62,071 bases of DNA from JAQVEB01 sp028698105 (GTDB lineage Bacteria > Bacteroidota > Bacteroidia > Bacteroidales > Dysgonomonadaceae): positions 1-62,071 of the forward strand of contig CAXYYA010000019.1 of NCBI GenBank assembly GCA_964293155.1, read 5' to 3'. The position numbers were made by a program, and so were the translations under genes. Positions 52,635 through 61,001 of this stretch are shown piece after piece (the stretch's first letter is position 1; the number at the start of each line of letters is the position of its first letter). The notes under the pieces are model-generated. The model made no database searches. It was not told the DNA's origin and saw nothing but the letters and a program-made list of their open reading frames with translations.

Positions 52635-54767
52635 ATGGATAATTACGATAAAGATAACAAATCAGACAAACAACCTACTCTTAGGCCGAAAAGGAATAAT
52701 AATTCGCCAAAAACGCCTTTCAATCCGTATTGGATATATACGATCGTTTTTCTCGGACTGATGGGGCTGTTTTTTTTCGGTGGAAATGCCACCGTGAAAG
52801 AAGTAACCTGGTCCGATTTTCAAAAGTACATCGAAGAAGACCGCATTGAGAGCGTGGTTATTTATGGGAACAAAGCTATGGCCGAAGCCAAAGTGAAACC
52901 GGGCTCCGTTGCGCAAATCTTTGGAGAAGAAGCCGATAAAGTGGGTAAGAACCCTGTGATCATGGTTCACATACCTTCCGCGGAAGGCGCCTCCGATTTC
53001 ATTGATAAGGTGAAATCGGAAAAAGGTTACACCACGGAAGTGCGCTTCGACACCTCTTCCGAAATATGGGGCTTGTTGCTCACGGCTGCTCCTTTTATTC
53101 TACTCATCGTCTTTTGGATATGGATGATGCGCCGCATGCAGGGCGGTGGCGCCGGCGGGGGCGGTGGCGGCATTTTCAGCGTGGGAAAATCGAAAGCACA
53201 GCTTTTCGATAAAGATTCCAGCGTGAAGGTGACGTTTAAAGATGTTGCCGGCCTTTCGGAAGCGAAAGAAGAAGTACAGGAAATTGTTGAATTTCTGAAA
53301 CATCCGGGAAATTACACCGGATTGGGTGGAAAAATTCCGAAAGGCGCTCTGTTGGTAGGCCCTCCGGGAACGGGAAAAACATTGTTGGCGAAAGCCGTAG
53401 CCGGCGAAGCAAACGTGCCGTTCTTCTCCATTTCGGGGTCGGATTTCGTGGAAATGTTCGTTGGCGTGGGCGCCTCGCGCGTGCGCGACCTGTTCCGTCA
53501 GGCGAAAGAAAAAGCGCCGTGTATCGTTTTCATTGACGAGATTGATGCCGTAGGGCGCGCCCGCGGAAAGAACGTGAACATGGGCTCCAACGACGAACGC
53601 GAAAACACGCTGAACCAACTCCTCACGGAGATGGACGGTTTCGGATCGAACAGCGGCGTGATCATTCTGGCAGCCACAAACCGCGTGGACATACTGGACA
53701 AGGCGCTTCTTCGTGCAGGCCGCTTCGACAGACAAATATACGTAGAACTACCTGACCTAAACGACCGGAAAGAAATTTTCAAGGTTCACCTGAGGCCGAT
53801 AAAAATAGACGAATCGGTTGATATTGAATTTCTGGCACGCCAGACTCCCGGTTTTTCCGGCGCCGATATCGCCAATGTCTGCAACGAGGCCGCCCTGATT
53901 GCGTCACGCAAGAAAAAGAAATTCGTACAAAAAGACGATTTTCTGAATGCCGTGGACAGAATTATCGGCGGGCTGGAAAAGAAAAACAAGATCATCACTC
54001 AGGACGAAAAACGTTCCATCGCCATTCACGAAGCGGGGCACGCAACCCTGAGCTGGTTTCTGGAGCACGCCAATCCGTTGGTGAAAGTAACCATCGTGCC
54101 GCGAGGCAAAGCGCTGGGCGCTGCATGGTATCTGCCGGAAGAGCGGCAAATCACCACCAAAGAACAAATGCTCGACGAAATGTGCGCCTTGCTGGGCGGA
54201 CGTGCGGCCGAAGAGTTGTTTATCGGACAGATATCGTCGGGGGCGATGAACGATCTGGAGCGGGTAACCAAACAAGCTTACGCGATGATCACGTACATGG
54301 GTATGAGCGACAAACTACCGAATCTCTCCTACTACGATTCAACAGGACAGGAATACAATTTCTCCAAACCCTACAGCGAAGACACCGCCGAACTTATTGA
54401 CGATGAGGTGAAAGCCATGATCGCCGAACAGTACGAACGGGCCAAGGAGATACTCTCGAAGCATAACGTGGGCCATGGCAAACTTGCCACCATTCTTTTG
54501 GAAAGGGAAATCATCTACGCCGAAGACCTGGAAAATATTTTCGGAAAACGCCCATGGATATCCCGCTCGCAAGAAATATTGGAGAATAACAAGGGTGACG
54601 AAAATCCGAATGAGGTTATCCAGTCCAAACCGCACGACGTAAATCCGTTTATTGATACGAATACGCATCACGATACCGCGCCGGCAACCACAGAAAACAA
54701 TGCCGAAGACGATTCGCAAGACGACAAAAACAACGAAGGCAACAACAGCACGCCTTCCGGAGATTAG
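52635..54767 (+). CDS. ftsH: ATP-dependent zinc metalloprotease FtsH
   Basis: Inner-membrane AAA protease that removes damaged membrane proteins. 710 aa: first membrane helix ~34-53 (YWIYTIVFLGLMGLFFFGG), periplasmic part, second helix ~145-162 (LLLTAAPFILLIVFWIW), glycine-rich linker, AAA domain with Walker A GPPGTGKT (~241), Walker B IVFIDEID and second-region-of-homology RAGRFDRQIY, then HEAGH zinc site (~464). The C terminus is Asn/Asp-rich, as in Bacteroidetes FtsH. Terminator follows. Confidence 0.97.
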   Translation: MDNYDKDNKSDKQPTLRPKRNNNSPKTPFNPYWIYTIVFLGLMGLFFFGGNATVKEVTWSDFQKYIEEDRIESVVIYGNKAMAEAKVKPGSVAQIFGEEADKVGKNPVIMVHIPSAEGASDFIDKVKSEKGYTTEVRFDTSSEIWGLLLTAAPFILLIVFWIWMMRRMQGGGAGGGGGGIFSVGKSKAQLFDKDSSVKVTFKDVAGLSEAKEEVQEIVEFLKHPGNYTGLGGKIPKGALLVGPPGTGKTLLAKAVAGEANVPFFSISGSDFVEMFVGVGASRVRDLFRQAKEKAPCIVFIDEIDAVGRARGKNVNMGSNDERENTLNQLLTEMDGFGSNSGVIILAATNRVDILDKALLRAGRFDRQIYVELPDLNDRKEIFKVHLRPIKIDESVDIEFLARQTPGFSGADIANVCNEAALIASRKKKKFVQKDDFLNAVDRIIGGLEKKNKIITQDEKRSIAIHEAGHATLSWFLEHANPLVKVTIVPRGKALGAAWYLPEERQITTKEQMLDEMCALLGGRAAEELFIGQISSGAMNDLERVTKQAYAMITYMGMSDKLPNLSYYDSTGQEYNFSKPYSEDTAELIDDEVKAMIAEQYERAKEILSKHNVGHGKLATILLEREIIYAEDLENIFGKRPWISRSQEILENNKGDENPNEVIQSKPHDVNPFIDTNTHHDTAPATTENNAEDDSQDDKNNEGNNSTPSGD

Positions 54768-54801
54768 CATTTTTAGTTAAGTCTAACAGTAAAAAAAGAA
54801 T

Positions 54802-54830
54802 AGCCGGCAACATACTTGCCGGCTTTTTTT
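54802..54830 (+). terminator. Rho-independent terminator of ftsH
   Basis: AGCCGGCAA pairs with TTGCCGGCT around CATAC, then TTTTTT. Confidence 0.9.
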
Positions 54831-54926
54831 AAGTTTTTAGCTTTTATTAATAAGAATCGATCTAAATAATATCGAACAAAATTTCCCCTATTTCGTTATA
54901 TAGTCAGAACTCAAATATACGTGGCA

Positions 54927-55616
54927 ATGAAAAAAATACTGTTCCTATTCATCGCGGCTTCGCTCGGTCTTACGTTGACGAGCTGCAGCAACAGCAACGC
55001 AAAAAATAACGAAAATAATAATTCTAAAAATATAGAAACTATGAAATTTGAAAAAGTAGCACTCCCCTATGCAACCGATGCTCTTGAGCCGGTTATCAGC
55101 AAACAAACCATTGAGCTTCACTACGGCAAGCACCATCAGGCCTACGTGGATAACCTGAACAAGCTGATTGTAGGAACGCAATTCGAGAACGCCGATCTGG
55201 AAACCATCGTGAAAGAAAGCGACGGCGGAATATTCAATAACGCAGGACAAGTACTGAATCATAATCTCTACTTTACTTCATTCACTCCTGACGGAGGAGG
55301 AGAACCGAAAGGCAAATTAGCCGAAGCAATTAAGGAACAATTCGGTTCGTTTGAAAAATTTCAGGAAGAGTTCAATGCAGCCGGAGCGACATTATTCGGT
55401 TCGGGTTGGGTATGGCTCGCCAAAGACGGTAGCGGCAAACTTTCCATCGAAAAAGAAAGCAACGCCGGCAATCCCGTGAAAAAAGGATTAACACCGATCT
55501 TGGGATTCGATGTTTGGGAACATTCTTATTATCTAGACTATCAGAATCGCCGTACCGATCACCTGAAAGAATTATGGAAAATTATAAACTGGGACGTTGT
55601 GAGCAAACGTTATTAA
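54927..55616 (+). CDS. Fe/Mn superoxide dismutase with lipoprotein signal
   Basis: 229 aa. ATG 54927 gives MKKILFLFIAASLGLTLTSC, a complete lipoprotein signal with lipobox cysteine, then an Asn-rich spacer and the dismutase domain (KFEKVALPYATDALEPVIS). Metal ligands: His in LHYGKHH, His in NHNLYF, and Asp plus His in GFDVWEHSYYLDY. An internal ATG 55041 would give a cytosolic form, so dual starts are possible. As predicted, the enzyme sits on the periplasmic side. Confidence 0.88.
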   Translation: MKKILFLFIAASLGLTLTSCSNSNAKNNENNNSKNIETMKFEKVALPYATDALEPVISKQTIELHYGKHHQAYVDNLNKLIVGTQFENADLETIVKESDGGIFNNAGQVLNHNLYFTSFTPDGGGEPKGKLAEAIKEQFGSFEKFQEEFNAAGATLFGSGWVWLAKDGSGKLSIEKESNAGNPVKKGLTPILGFDVWEHSYYLDYQNRRTDHLKELWKIINWDVVSKRY

Positions 55617-55659
55617 TTGAAAGCAGTTTAATCCGGCCAAAAGTGAAACTTTTGTGACG

Positions 55660-55695
55660 AAAAGGGGGAACGAAGCAAAATTCGTTCCCCTTTTT
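55660..55695. terminator. Bidirectional terminator between superoxide dismutase and pgeF
   Basis: AAAAGGGGGAACGAA pairs with TTCGTTCCCCTTTTT around GCAAAA, with T runs each way (one bulged G). It overlaps the last codon of pgeF. Confidence 0.85.
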
Positions 55696-56506
55696 ATTTC
55701 AACATTATTCCGGTCAGCATGCGCCCGCAGTGAATGGTTTGTCGCCTGGCCGAGAAGAATAACCGGCTGTTTTTAAACGTGTTGTATCGTGTTTTTTCGA
55801 TTTGATCCGCAGGAACTCCCAACCGGATGAGCTCCTGACGGTTAATTTCCTTTAAGTCGATGTGCATTTTTTTTGACGGCGGAAGTATCCGCGCCGTTCT
55901 TTCTCCAAGCCTGAACCCGTTTTTCTTAAACTCCTTTTCCACTTCTTTTCCCACTTCGTAATTTTCGATACCGATTGACGGGCCAATCGCAGCTACCATA
56001 TCGGCGGGAGATGTTCCGAATGTTTCACGCATCAACCGAACGGTTTTTTCGACGATGCGTCCCGATGTGCCGCGCCATCCGGCGTGAACGGCTGCAATGA
56101 CTTCGTTTTTCTTGTCGAAAAGCAAAATGGGAACACAATCGGCCGTGGTTGCACACAGGAAAATATCTTTCTTTTGGGTTATGGTGGCGTCTATTCCGTA
56201 TAAACGCTCCAGTTTCTCGGACTTGTCGAGCGATAAAAATGCATCATCAATCAGCAGTACATTTGTTCCGTGCGTTTGATTGGGAGTGATAAAATCATCT
56301 ACGTCCTTGTAAAAAAAACGGGCCAACGCGGATCGGTTTTCAAAAATGTTTAGCGGATCGTCATCGGAATAATTTCCCAGATTCAACGATTTGAATTCAC
56401 CTTTGCTCACGCCTCCCCCTCTGGTTGTGGAAAAATGCTCCAGGTTGGGTATATTTTCAAAAATACCGAACTGAAGTAAGGTCTTATGCTGAACGTGTGG
56501 TTTCAT
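55694..56506 (-). CDS. pgeF: Peptidoglycan editing factor PgeF (YfiH-type)
   Basis: 270 aa. Cu/Zn-dependent enzyme of the laccase-like YfiH family that corrects mis-incorporated residues in peptidoglycan precursors. Motifs are STTRGGGVSKGEF, CATTADCVPILLFD, AAVHAGWRGTSGRI and GPSIGIENYEVG, holding the Cys/His metal ligands. It is the last gene of adk-obgE-pgeF (3-base gap to obgE). Confidence 0.92.
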   Translation of the reverse strand: MKPHVQHKTLLQFGIFENIPNLEHFSTTRGGGVSKGEFKSLNLGNYSDDDPLNIFENRSALARFFYKDVDDFITPNQTHGTNVLLIDDAFLSLDKSEKLERLYGIDATITQKKDIFLCATTADCVPILLFDKKNEVIAAVHAGWRGTSGRIVEKTVRLMRETFGTSPADMVAAIGPSIGIENYEVGKEVEKEFKKNGFRLGERTARILPPSKKMHIDLKEINRQELIRLGVPADQIEKTRYNTFKNSRLFFSARRQTIHCGRMLTGIMLK

Positions 56507-56509
56507 AGA

Positions 56510-57655
56510 TTAAAAATCTTCTTCGTAATAGTCCTCATCGTCTTCATCCGCTTCTTCATCAAAATCGTCATCGGGGATATCTTCATCGTCGTCTAATCCG
56601 ATGGATTTCACATCCATATTGCGATGCACCAGCGTATCTCTCAATACGGTATTGTGAACGAAATCCTCCGAATTTAATTCCCGCCAGAGGATATCTTTGA
56701 GGGCAGATATACCGTATCCGGTGATGGAAGAGATGAAGACGTGCGGAATAGCGGGCAAATCCTGCGAGATTTCCTGCATGAGTTCATCGTCGAGCATATC
56801 CGATTTCGAGATAGCCAGCACGCGGCTTTTGTCCAACAGTTCGGGATTGTACTGCGCGAGTTCGTTGAGCAGCACATTATATTCGTTGTGGATATCATCG
56901 GCATCGGCCGGAACAACGAAAAGCAACAGCGCGTTGCGCTCGATGTGGCGCAAAAACCTCAGGCCAAGGCCTTTGCCCTCGCTGGCACCTTCGATAATAC
57001 CGGGAATATCGGCCATGACAAACGATTTGTCGTCCCGGTAACTCACAATTCCCAGATTCGGTTCGAGCGTCGTGAACGGATAATTGGCTATTTTCGGCTT
57101 CGCCGCCGAAACGACCGATAACAACGTTGATTTGCCGGCGTTCGGGAAACCAACCAGCCCCACATCGGCCAGCAGCTTCAGTTCCAGAATCACCCAACGC
57201 TCTTCGTAAGGTTCACCGGGTTGCGAATAGCGCGGCGCTTGGTTGGTGGCCGATTTGAAATGAACGTTGCCTTTGCCTCCCTGTCCGCCTTTCAGCAAAA
57301 CAACCTCCTGTCCGTCATCGGTAATATCGCACAGGTATTCGCCGGTGTGCGCATCGTAAGCCACTGTGCCGCAAGGCACTTCAATGATCCGGCTTTCGCC
57401 TTTTTTGCCCGAAGATTGATTTTTCCGGCCGCCTTCGCCGTGTCCGGCAAAAATATGGCGCTGATAGCGCAAATGCAGCAGAGTCCAGTAATTTCGGTTG
57501 CCTCTTAAAATAATATTCCCGCCGTCGCCGCCATCGCCGCCGTCGGGGCCGCCTTTCGGCATATATTTTTCGCGACGAAAGTGACTCGACCCTCGTCCGC
57601 CTTTTCCCGACCGGCAAAAAATCTTTACGTAATCAACAAAATTTGTTTCAGCCAT
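56510..57655 (-). CDS. obgE: GTPase ObgE/CgtA
   Basis: GTPase in 50S ribosome assembly and stress response. The glycine-rich Obg N domain (~1-155: GKGGRGSSHFRREKYMPKGGPDGGDGGDGG) is followed by the G domain with G1 GFPNAGKST (~172), G3 DIPGIIEGA and G4 SKSD, then a very acidic C-terminal tail (DEDIPDDDFDEEADEDDED). 381 aa. Starts 2 bases after adk. Confidence 0.96.
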   Translation of the reverse strand: MAETNFVDYVKIFCRSGKGGRGSSHFRREKYMPKGGPDGGDGGDGGNIILRGNRNYWTLLHLRYQRHIFAGHGEGGRKNQSSGKKGESRIIEVPCGTVAYDAHTGEYLCDITDDGQEVVLLKGGQGGKGNVHFKSATNQAPRYSQPGEPYEERWVILELKLLADVGLVGFPNAGKSTLLSVVSAAKPKIANYPFTTLEPNLGIVSYRDDKSFVMADIPGIIEGASEGKGLGLRFLRHIERNALLLFVVPADADDIHNEYNVLLNELAQYNPELLDKSRVLAISKSDMLDDELMQEISQDLPAIPHVFISSITGYGISALKDILWRELNSEDFVHNTVLRDTLVHRNMDVKSIGLDDDEDIPDDDFDEEADEDDEDYYEEDF

Positions 57656-57657
57656 CT

Positions 57658-58233
57658 TTACTCAATTAACCCATCTACCACACGTTCGATCGAAGCGAAA
57701 ATATCTTCAATTGAACCTTGTCCTTTAATCTTTTCCAATTTCCTTTTGCCCTGGTAATAATCTTTTAACGGAGCCGTCTGATCGTAATAAACCTGCAGCC
57801 TGGCTTCAATCGTTTCGCGGTTGTCATCGGAACGTCCCGATATTTCACCTCTTTTCAGCAATCGCTCAACCAGTTCTTTGTCCTCAACTTCCAGACTCAA
57901 CACTACCGACAAATCCTGTCCGTTTTGTTCGAGCACTTCATACAACGCTTTTCCCTGCGCCAAGGTGCGCGGAAATCCGTCGAAAATAAATCCTCTCGCA
58001 TCGGGATGTTCTTTAATGAGGTTCTCGATCATGCCGATAACAATGTCATCGGGAACCAGTTTGCCTTGCGACATATACGATTCTGCCAAACGGCCCAAAT
58101 CGGTACCCGCTTTTATTTCTGAACGCAACAAATCTCCTGTAGAGATATGTTTCAACCCGTATTTTTCGATCAGCTTAAGGCTTTGTGTTCCTTTACCGGA
58201 ACCGGGAGCTCCGAAAATAATAATATTCAGCAT
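57658..58233 (-). CDS. adk: Adenylate kinase
   Basis: Interconverts AMP + ATP and 2 ADP. From ATG 58233: MLNIIIFGAPGSGKGTQS with Walker A at ~7-15, FDGFPRTLAQ, VERLLKRGEISGRSDD and a short lid without zinc cysteines. 191 aa, the short form. A minus -7 box TATCTTTG lies at 58268-58275. Forms a run with obgE and pgeF. Confidence 0.95.
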   Translation of the reverse strand: MLNIIIFGAPGSGKGTQSLKLIEKYGLKHISTGDLLRSEIKAGTDLGRLAESYMSQGKLVPDDIVIGMIENLIKEHPDARGFIFDGFPRTLAQGKALYEVLEQNGQDLSVVLSLEVEDKELVERLLKRGEISGRSDDNRETIEARLQVYYDQTAPLKDYYQGKRKLEKIKGQGSIEDIFASIERVVDGLIE

Positions 58234-58420
58234 TCCTTTTTTGTTTTGAGAAGATACCAGTGATTTGCAAAGATACAAGATTTGTTTTGTTTTACGCACA
58301 AAAAAAAGACGTTATCTCGCCACCGGCTTACAACTATTTTTATATAATTTTTTTGAACTAATCAATTGATAAAATGTTTAATTGGTAAAGCGATAAAGCA
58401 ACAATTAAACATTTTATCCT

Positions 58421-58774
58421 ATGAAAAAAGAAGAATTCAGAAGCAAGGCGCATAGTGTTTTAGATCAGGTTGTGAACCGGATCAACGAAATGGAAGTGAA
58501 GGTCAATGAAGTGGCCGACGATGCCAAAGAAGAGTATCACAAACAGTTGGATAACCTGAAAGACATCAAGAAAAATCTTTCGGAAAAACTGGATGAGTTT
58601 GACCAGGTTGCCGACAACAAATGGGATGTAGTGAAAGAAAGTGCGGGAAGCTTTTTCGCTTCCGTTTCCGACGCGTGGAAGGAAAATTATGGAAAAGTGG
58701 CCGACGCGTTCAAAAAAACATCCGATAAAGTGGAAGACATTTTCGACGGGGACGAAAAGGAAGAACAGGTGTAA
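58421..58774 (+). CDS. Coiled-coil protein, unknown
   Basis: 117 aa, almost wholly helical and charged (MKKEEFRSKAHSVLDQVVNRINEMEVKVNEV; LDNLKDIKKNLSEKLDEFD), acidic C terminus. No signal or membrane helix. Similar small coiled-coil proteins occur in Bacteroidetes with no assigned role (from memory). Monocistronic, with its own terminator. Confidence 0.75.
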   Translation: MKKEEFRSKAHSVLDQVVNRINEMEVKVNEVADDAKEEYHKQLDNLKDIKKNLSEKLDEFDQVADNKWDVVKESAGSFFASVSDAWKENYGKVADAFKKTSDKVEDIFDGDEKEEQV

Positions 58775-58794
58775 AACAAGCGACACAAAAAATA

Positions 58795-58832
58795 AAAAAG
58801 CCCGTAGCACAAATGCTGTCCGGGCTTTTTTT
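58795..58832 (+). terminator. Terminator after coiled-coil gene
   Basis: AAAAAGCCCG pairs with CGGGCTTTTT, with an inner AGCA/TGCT pair, and a T run on the right. The tRNA-Cys 3' end begins 2 bases later. Confidence 0.85.
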
Positions 58833-58833
58833 G

Positions 58834-58904
58834 AGGTACCTGGCGGATTCGAACCGCCGTACACGGTTTTGCAGACCGCTACCTAGCCACTCGGTCAAGG
58901 TACC
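58834..58904 (-). tRNA. tRNA-Cys (anticodon GCA)
   Basis: 71 nt on the minus strand: acceptor GGTACCT/AGGTACC with discriminator T, anticodon arm CGGTCTGCAAAACCG, T-arm GGCGGTTCGAATCCGCC. CCA is not encoded. Confidence 0.95.
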
Positions 58905-58924
58905 GATTTCGCGTAAAGCGGATG

Positions 58925-58955
58925 CAAAGATAATATATTTATTTGAGTATTGAAA
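58925..58955 (-). promoter_or_regulatory. Promoter of tRNA-Cys
   Basis: Minus strand TATCTTTG at 58925-58932 and TTTC at 58952-58955 at the expected 19-base spacing, 21 bases before the tRNA. Confidence 0.6.
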
Positions 58956-58990
58956 GAGGTACGTTTTCTTTTTCTTCGCTCTGCAATTTT

Positions 58991-60358
58991 TCAGGAAAAC
59001 AACAACCGAAACGCATCACTCACTTTCCGAACCTGCTGAATTTCAATTTTCATTTTTTTCGTAAACCCTTTCAGGTTATTCGATGGGATAAGGATACGGG
59101 AAAAGCCTAATTTTTCTGCTTCCTGAATGCGTTGTTCGATGCGGTTCACGGGGCGGATTTCTCCCGAAAGCCCCACTTCGCCGCAAAGGCAGGTATCGCG
59201 GTCTATCGCCATATCCAGACTTGACGATAAAATTGCGCTGATAACCGACAAATCCAAGCCCGGATCGCTCACGCGCAACCCTCCCGCAATGTTCAGAAAG
59301 ACATCCTTTTGCGCGAGTTTAAATCCCGCGCGTTTTTCGAGCACGGCAAGCAACATATTCATCCTGCGGATATCGAATCCCGTAGCGGAACGCTGCGGGG
59401 TGCCGTAGGCAGCGGTGCTCACGAGCGATTGCGTTTCAATGAGAAACGGACGAATGCCTTCGATGGCGGCCGCGATGGAAACGCCGCTCAGTCCGTCGTG
59501 GTTTTGCGTGAGTAACAATTCGGATGGGTTATTTACTTCACGCAAACCGGATTGGTTCATTTCGTAAATACCCAACTCTGCGGTACTGCCAAATCGGTTT
59601 TTGATGCTTCGCAAAATGCGGTACATATAATGCTGGTCGCCTTCAAACTGTATGACCGCATCCACAATATGTTCCAAAATTTTTGGACCGGCAAGACTGC
59701 CGTCTTTTGTGATATGCCCGATAAGAATAACAGGCGTTCCTGATTGCTTCGCAAATTTAAGGATGGACGCGGCACACTCGCGAACTTGCGAGATACTTCC
59801 GGGCGACGATTCCATGGCATCGCTGTAAACGGTTTGAATGGAATCGATGATGACGAGTTGCGGTGAAGTGTTTTTGATGTGTTTGAAAATTTCATCGAGA
59901 TTGGTTTCACACACGATCAGGGCGTTATCGTTTTGTTGCCCGAGCCGGTCAGCACGAAGTTTTAACTGTCGCGCACTTTCTTCACCCGAAACGTACAACG
60001 TTTTAATATCCTGAAGTTTCAAAATCGTTTGCAGCACGAGCGTAGATTTGCCGATTCCCGGTTCACCGCCAATCAGCACCAACGACGCGGGAACTAACCC
60101 GCCACCCAATACGCGGTTCAGTTCTTCGTCTTGCATATCAATGCGCGGTTCTTCATCGGCGCGGATTTCCTTCAGCATCTGCGGCGGGCTTTTCACCCCT
60201 TCAAACGAACGTGTATCTTCCTGTTTCGATGCGCCGTTTTTGCGCACCAATTCCTCCACAAACGTTCCCCACTCACCACATGAAGGGCATTTGCCCATCC
60301 ATTTGGGCGATTCGTTGCCGCAGTTGGTGCAGAAATATGTTGATTTTAGTTTAGCCAT
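58991..60358 (-). CDS. radA: DNA repair protein RadA
   Basis: 455 aa. RecA-like helper of homologous recombination that drives branch migration. N-terminal zinc finger CTNCG..CPSCGEWG (~10-31), Walker A GEPGIGKST (~95), the RadA-specific KNRFGSTAELGIYEM (~255) and the C-terminal LonC-like domain (~280-455, IAGGLRVSDPGLDLS). Normal length. Confidence 0.95.
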   Translation of the reverse strand: MAKLKSTYFCTNCGNESPKWMGKCPSCGEWGTFVEELVRKNGASKQEDTRSFEGVKSPPQMLKEIRADEEPRIDMQDEELNRVLGGGLVPASLVLIGGEPGIGKSTLVLQTILKLQDIKTLYVSGEESARQLKLRADRLGQQNDNALIVCETNLDEIFKHIKNTSPQLVIIDSIQTVYSDAMESSPGSISQVRECAASILKFAKQSGTPVILIGHITKDGSLAGPKILEHIVDAVIQFEGDQHYMYRILRSIKNRFGSTAELGIYEMNQSGLREVNNPSELLLTQNHDGLSGVSIAAAIEGIRPFLIETQSLVSTAAYGTPQRSATGFDIRRMNMLLAVLEKRAGFKLAQKDVFLNIAGGLRVSDPGLDLSVISAILSSSLDMAIDRDTCLCGEVGLSGEIRPVNRIEQRIQEAEKLGFSRILIPSNNLKGFTKKMKIEIQQVRKVSDAFRLLFS

Positions 60359-60406
60359 TATTTTTTTAGACTGTTAGATTTTTAGACTATAAGACTGTAA
60401 AATTAA

Positions 60407-60895
60407 CTACAATTTCAATACCATCAAATAATCTTCATTTTCATCGTTGATAATTTTAAAACCGACCTTTTGATACAGTTTTACGGCGTAATTTGCTTTT
60501 TGTACACTTAGCGAAGCTTGCTCGTAGCCGTTTTTCTTTAAATATTCAATCATTTCGTACATTAATCGCGTGCCGATTCCGCGCTTTCGATATTCTTTAA
60601 ACAATGAAATCGAAAATTCGGGCGTGTTGTCATCCACATTTCCATATCCCTTTATCTCTCCTGAAATGATCCTGACCCATACCGCACCCACGATTTTCCC
60701 ATTTGCATCGGCAACAAAACAATAATCATCTTTCCGGCTGCCAAAATCTTTTATATACGCATTAACTTCAGGAACTTGCAAAACGCTTCTCGGAATGGGA
60801 TTATTTTCATCAGGCTGATAAATAGCTTCATAAAGCATATCTTCGAGAACACCGATTTCGTTTTTTCTGATTTTTCGTATTCGAATATTGTCCAT
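60407..60895 (-). CDS. GNAT-family N-acetyltransferase
   Basis: 162 aa from ATG 60895 (MDNIRIRKIRKNEIG). Acetyl-CoA loop in LFKEYRKRGIGTRLMYEMIEYLKKNG (R-x-x-G-I-G), GNAT beta-strand and C-terminal SVQKANYAVKLYQKVGFK. Substrate unknown. Upstream in-frame codons to 61096 overlap tex and are not coding. Confidence 0.85.
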   Translation of the reverse strand: MDNIRIRKIRKNEIGVLEDMLYEAIYQPDENNPIPRSVLQVPEVNAYIKDFGSRKDDYCFVADANGKIVGAVWVRIISGEIKGYGNVDDNTPEFSISLFKEYRKRGIGTRLMYEMIEYLKKNGYEQASLSVQKANYAVKLYQKVGFKIINDENEDYLMVLKL

Positions 60896-61001
60896 TGAGC
60901 AAACTTCAGAATTTTGACAAAGATAACGATATTTTTCTCCTTCTAAACATTTTCGTATTTTTGTCGTAAATAACTCGTAACCCGAAACCCGTAACTCATT
61001 T

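Noticed and set aside
60368..60400. TTAGACT repeats between radA and the GNAT gene
   Set aside because: Short, imperfect and low-complexity; nothing ties them to a function.
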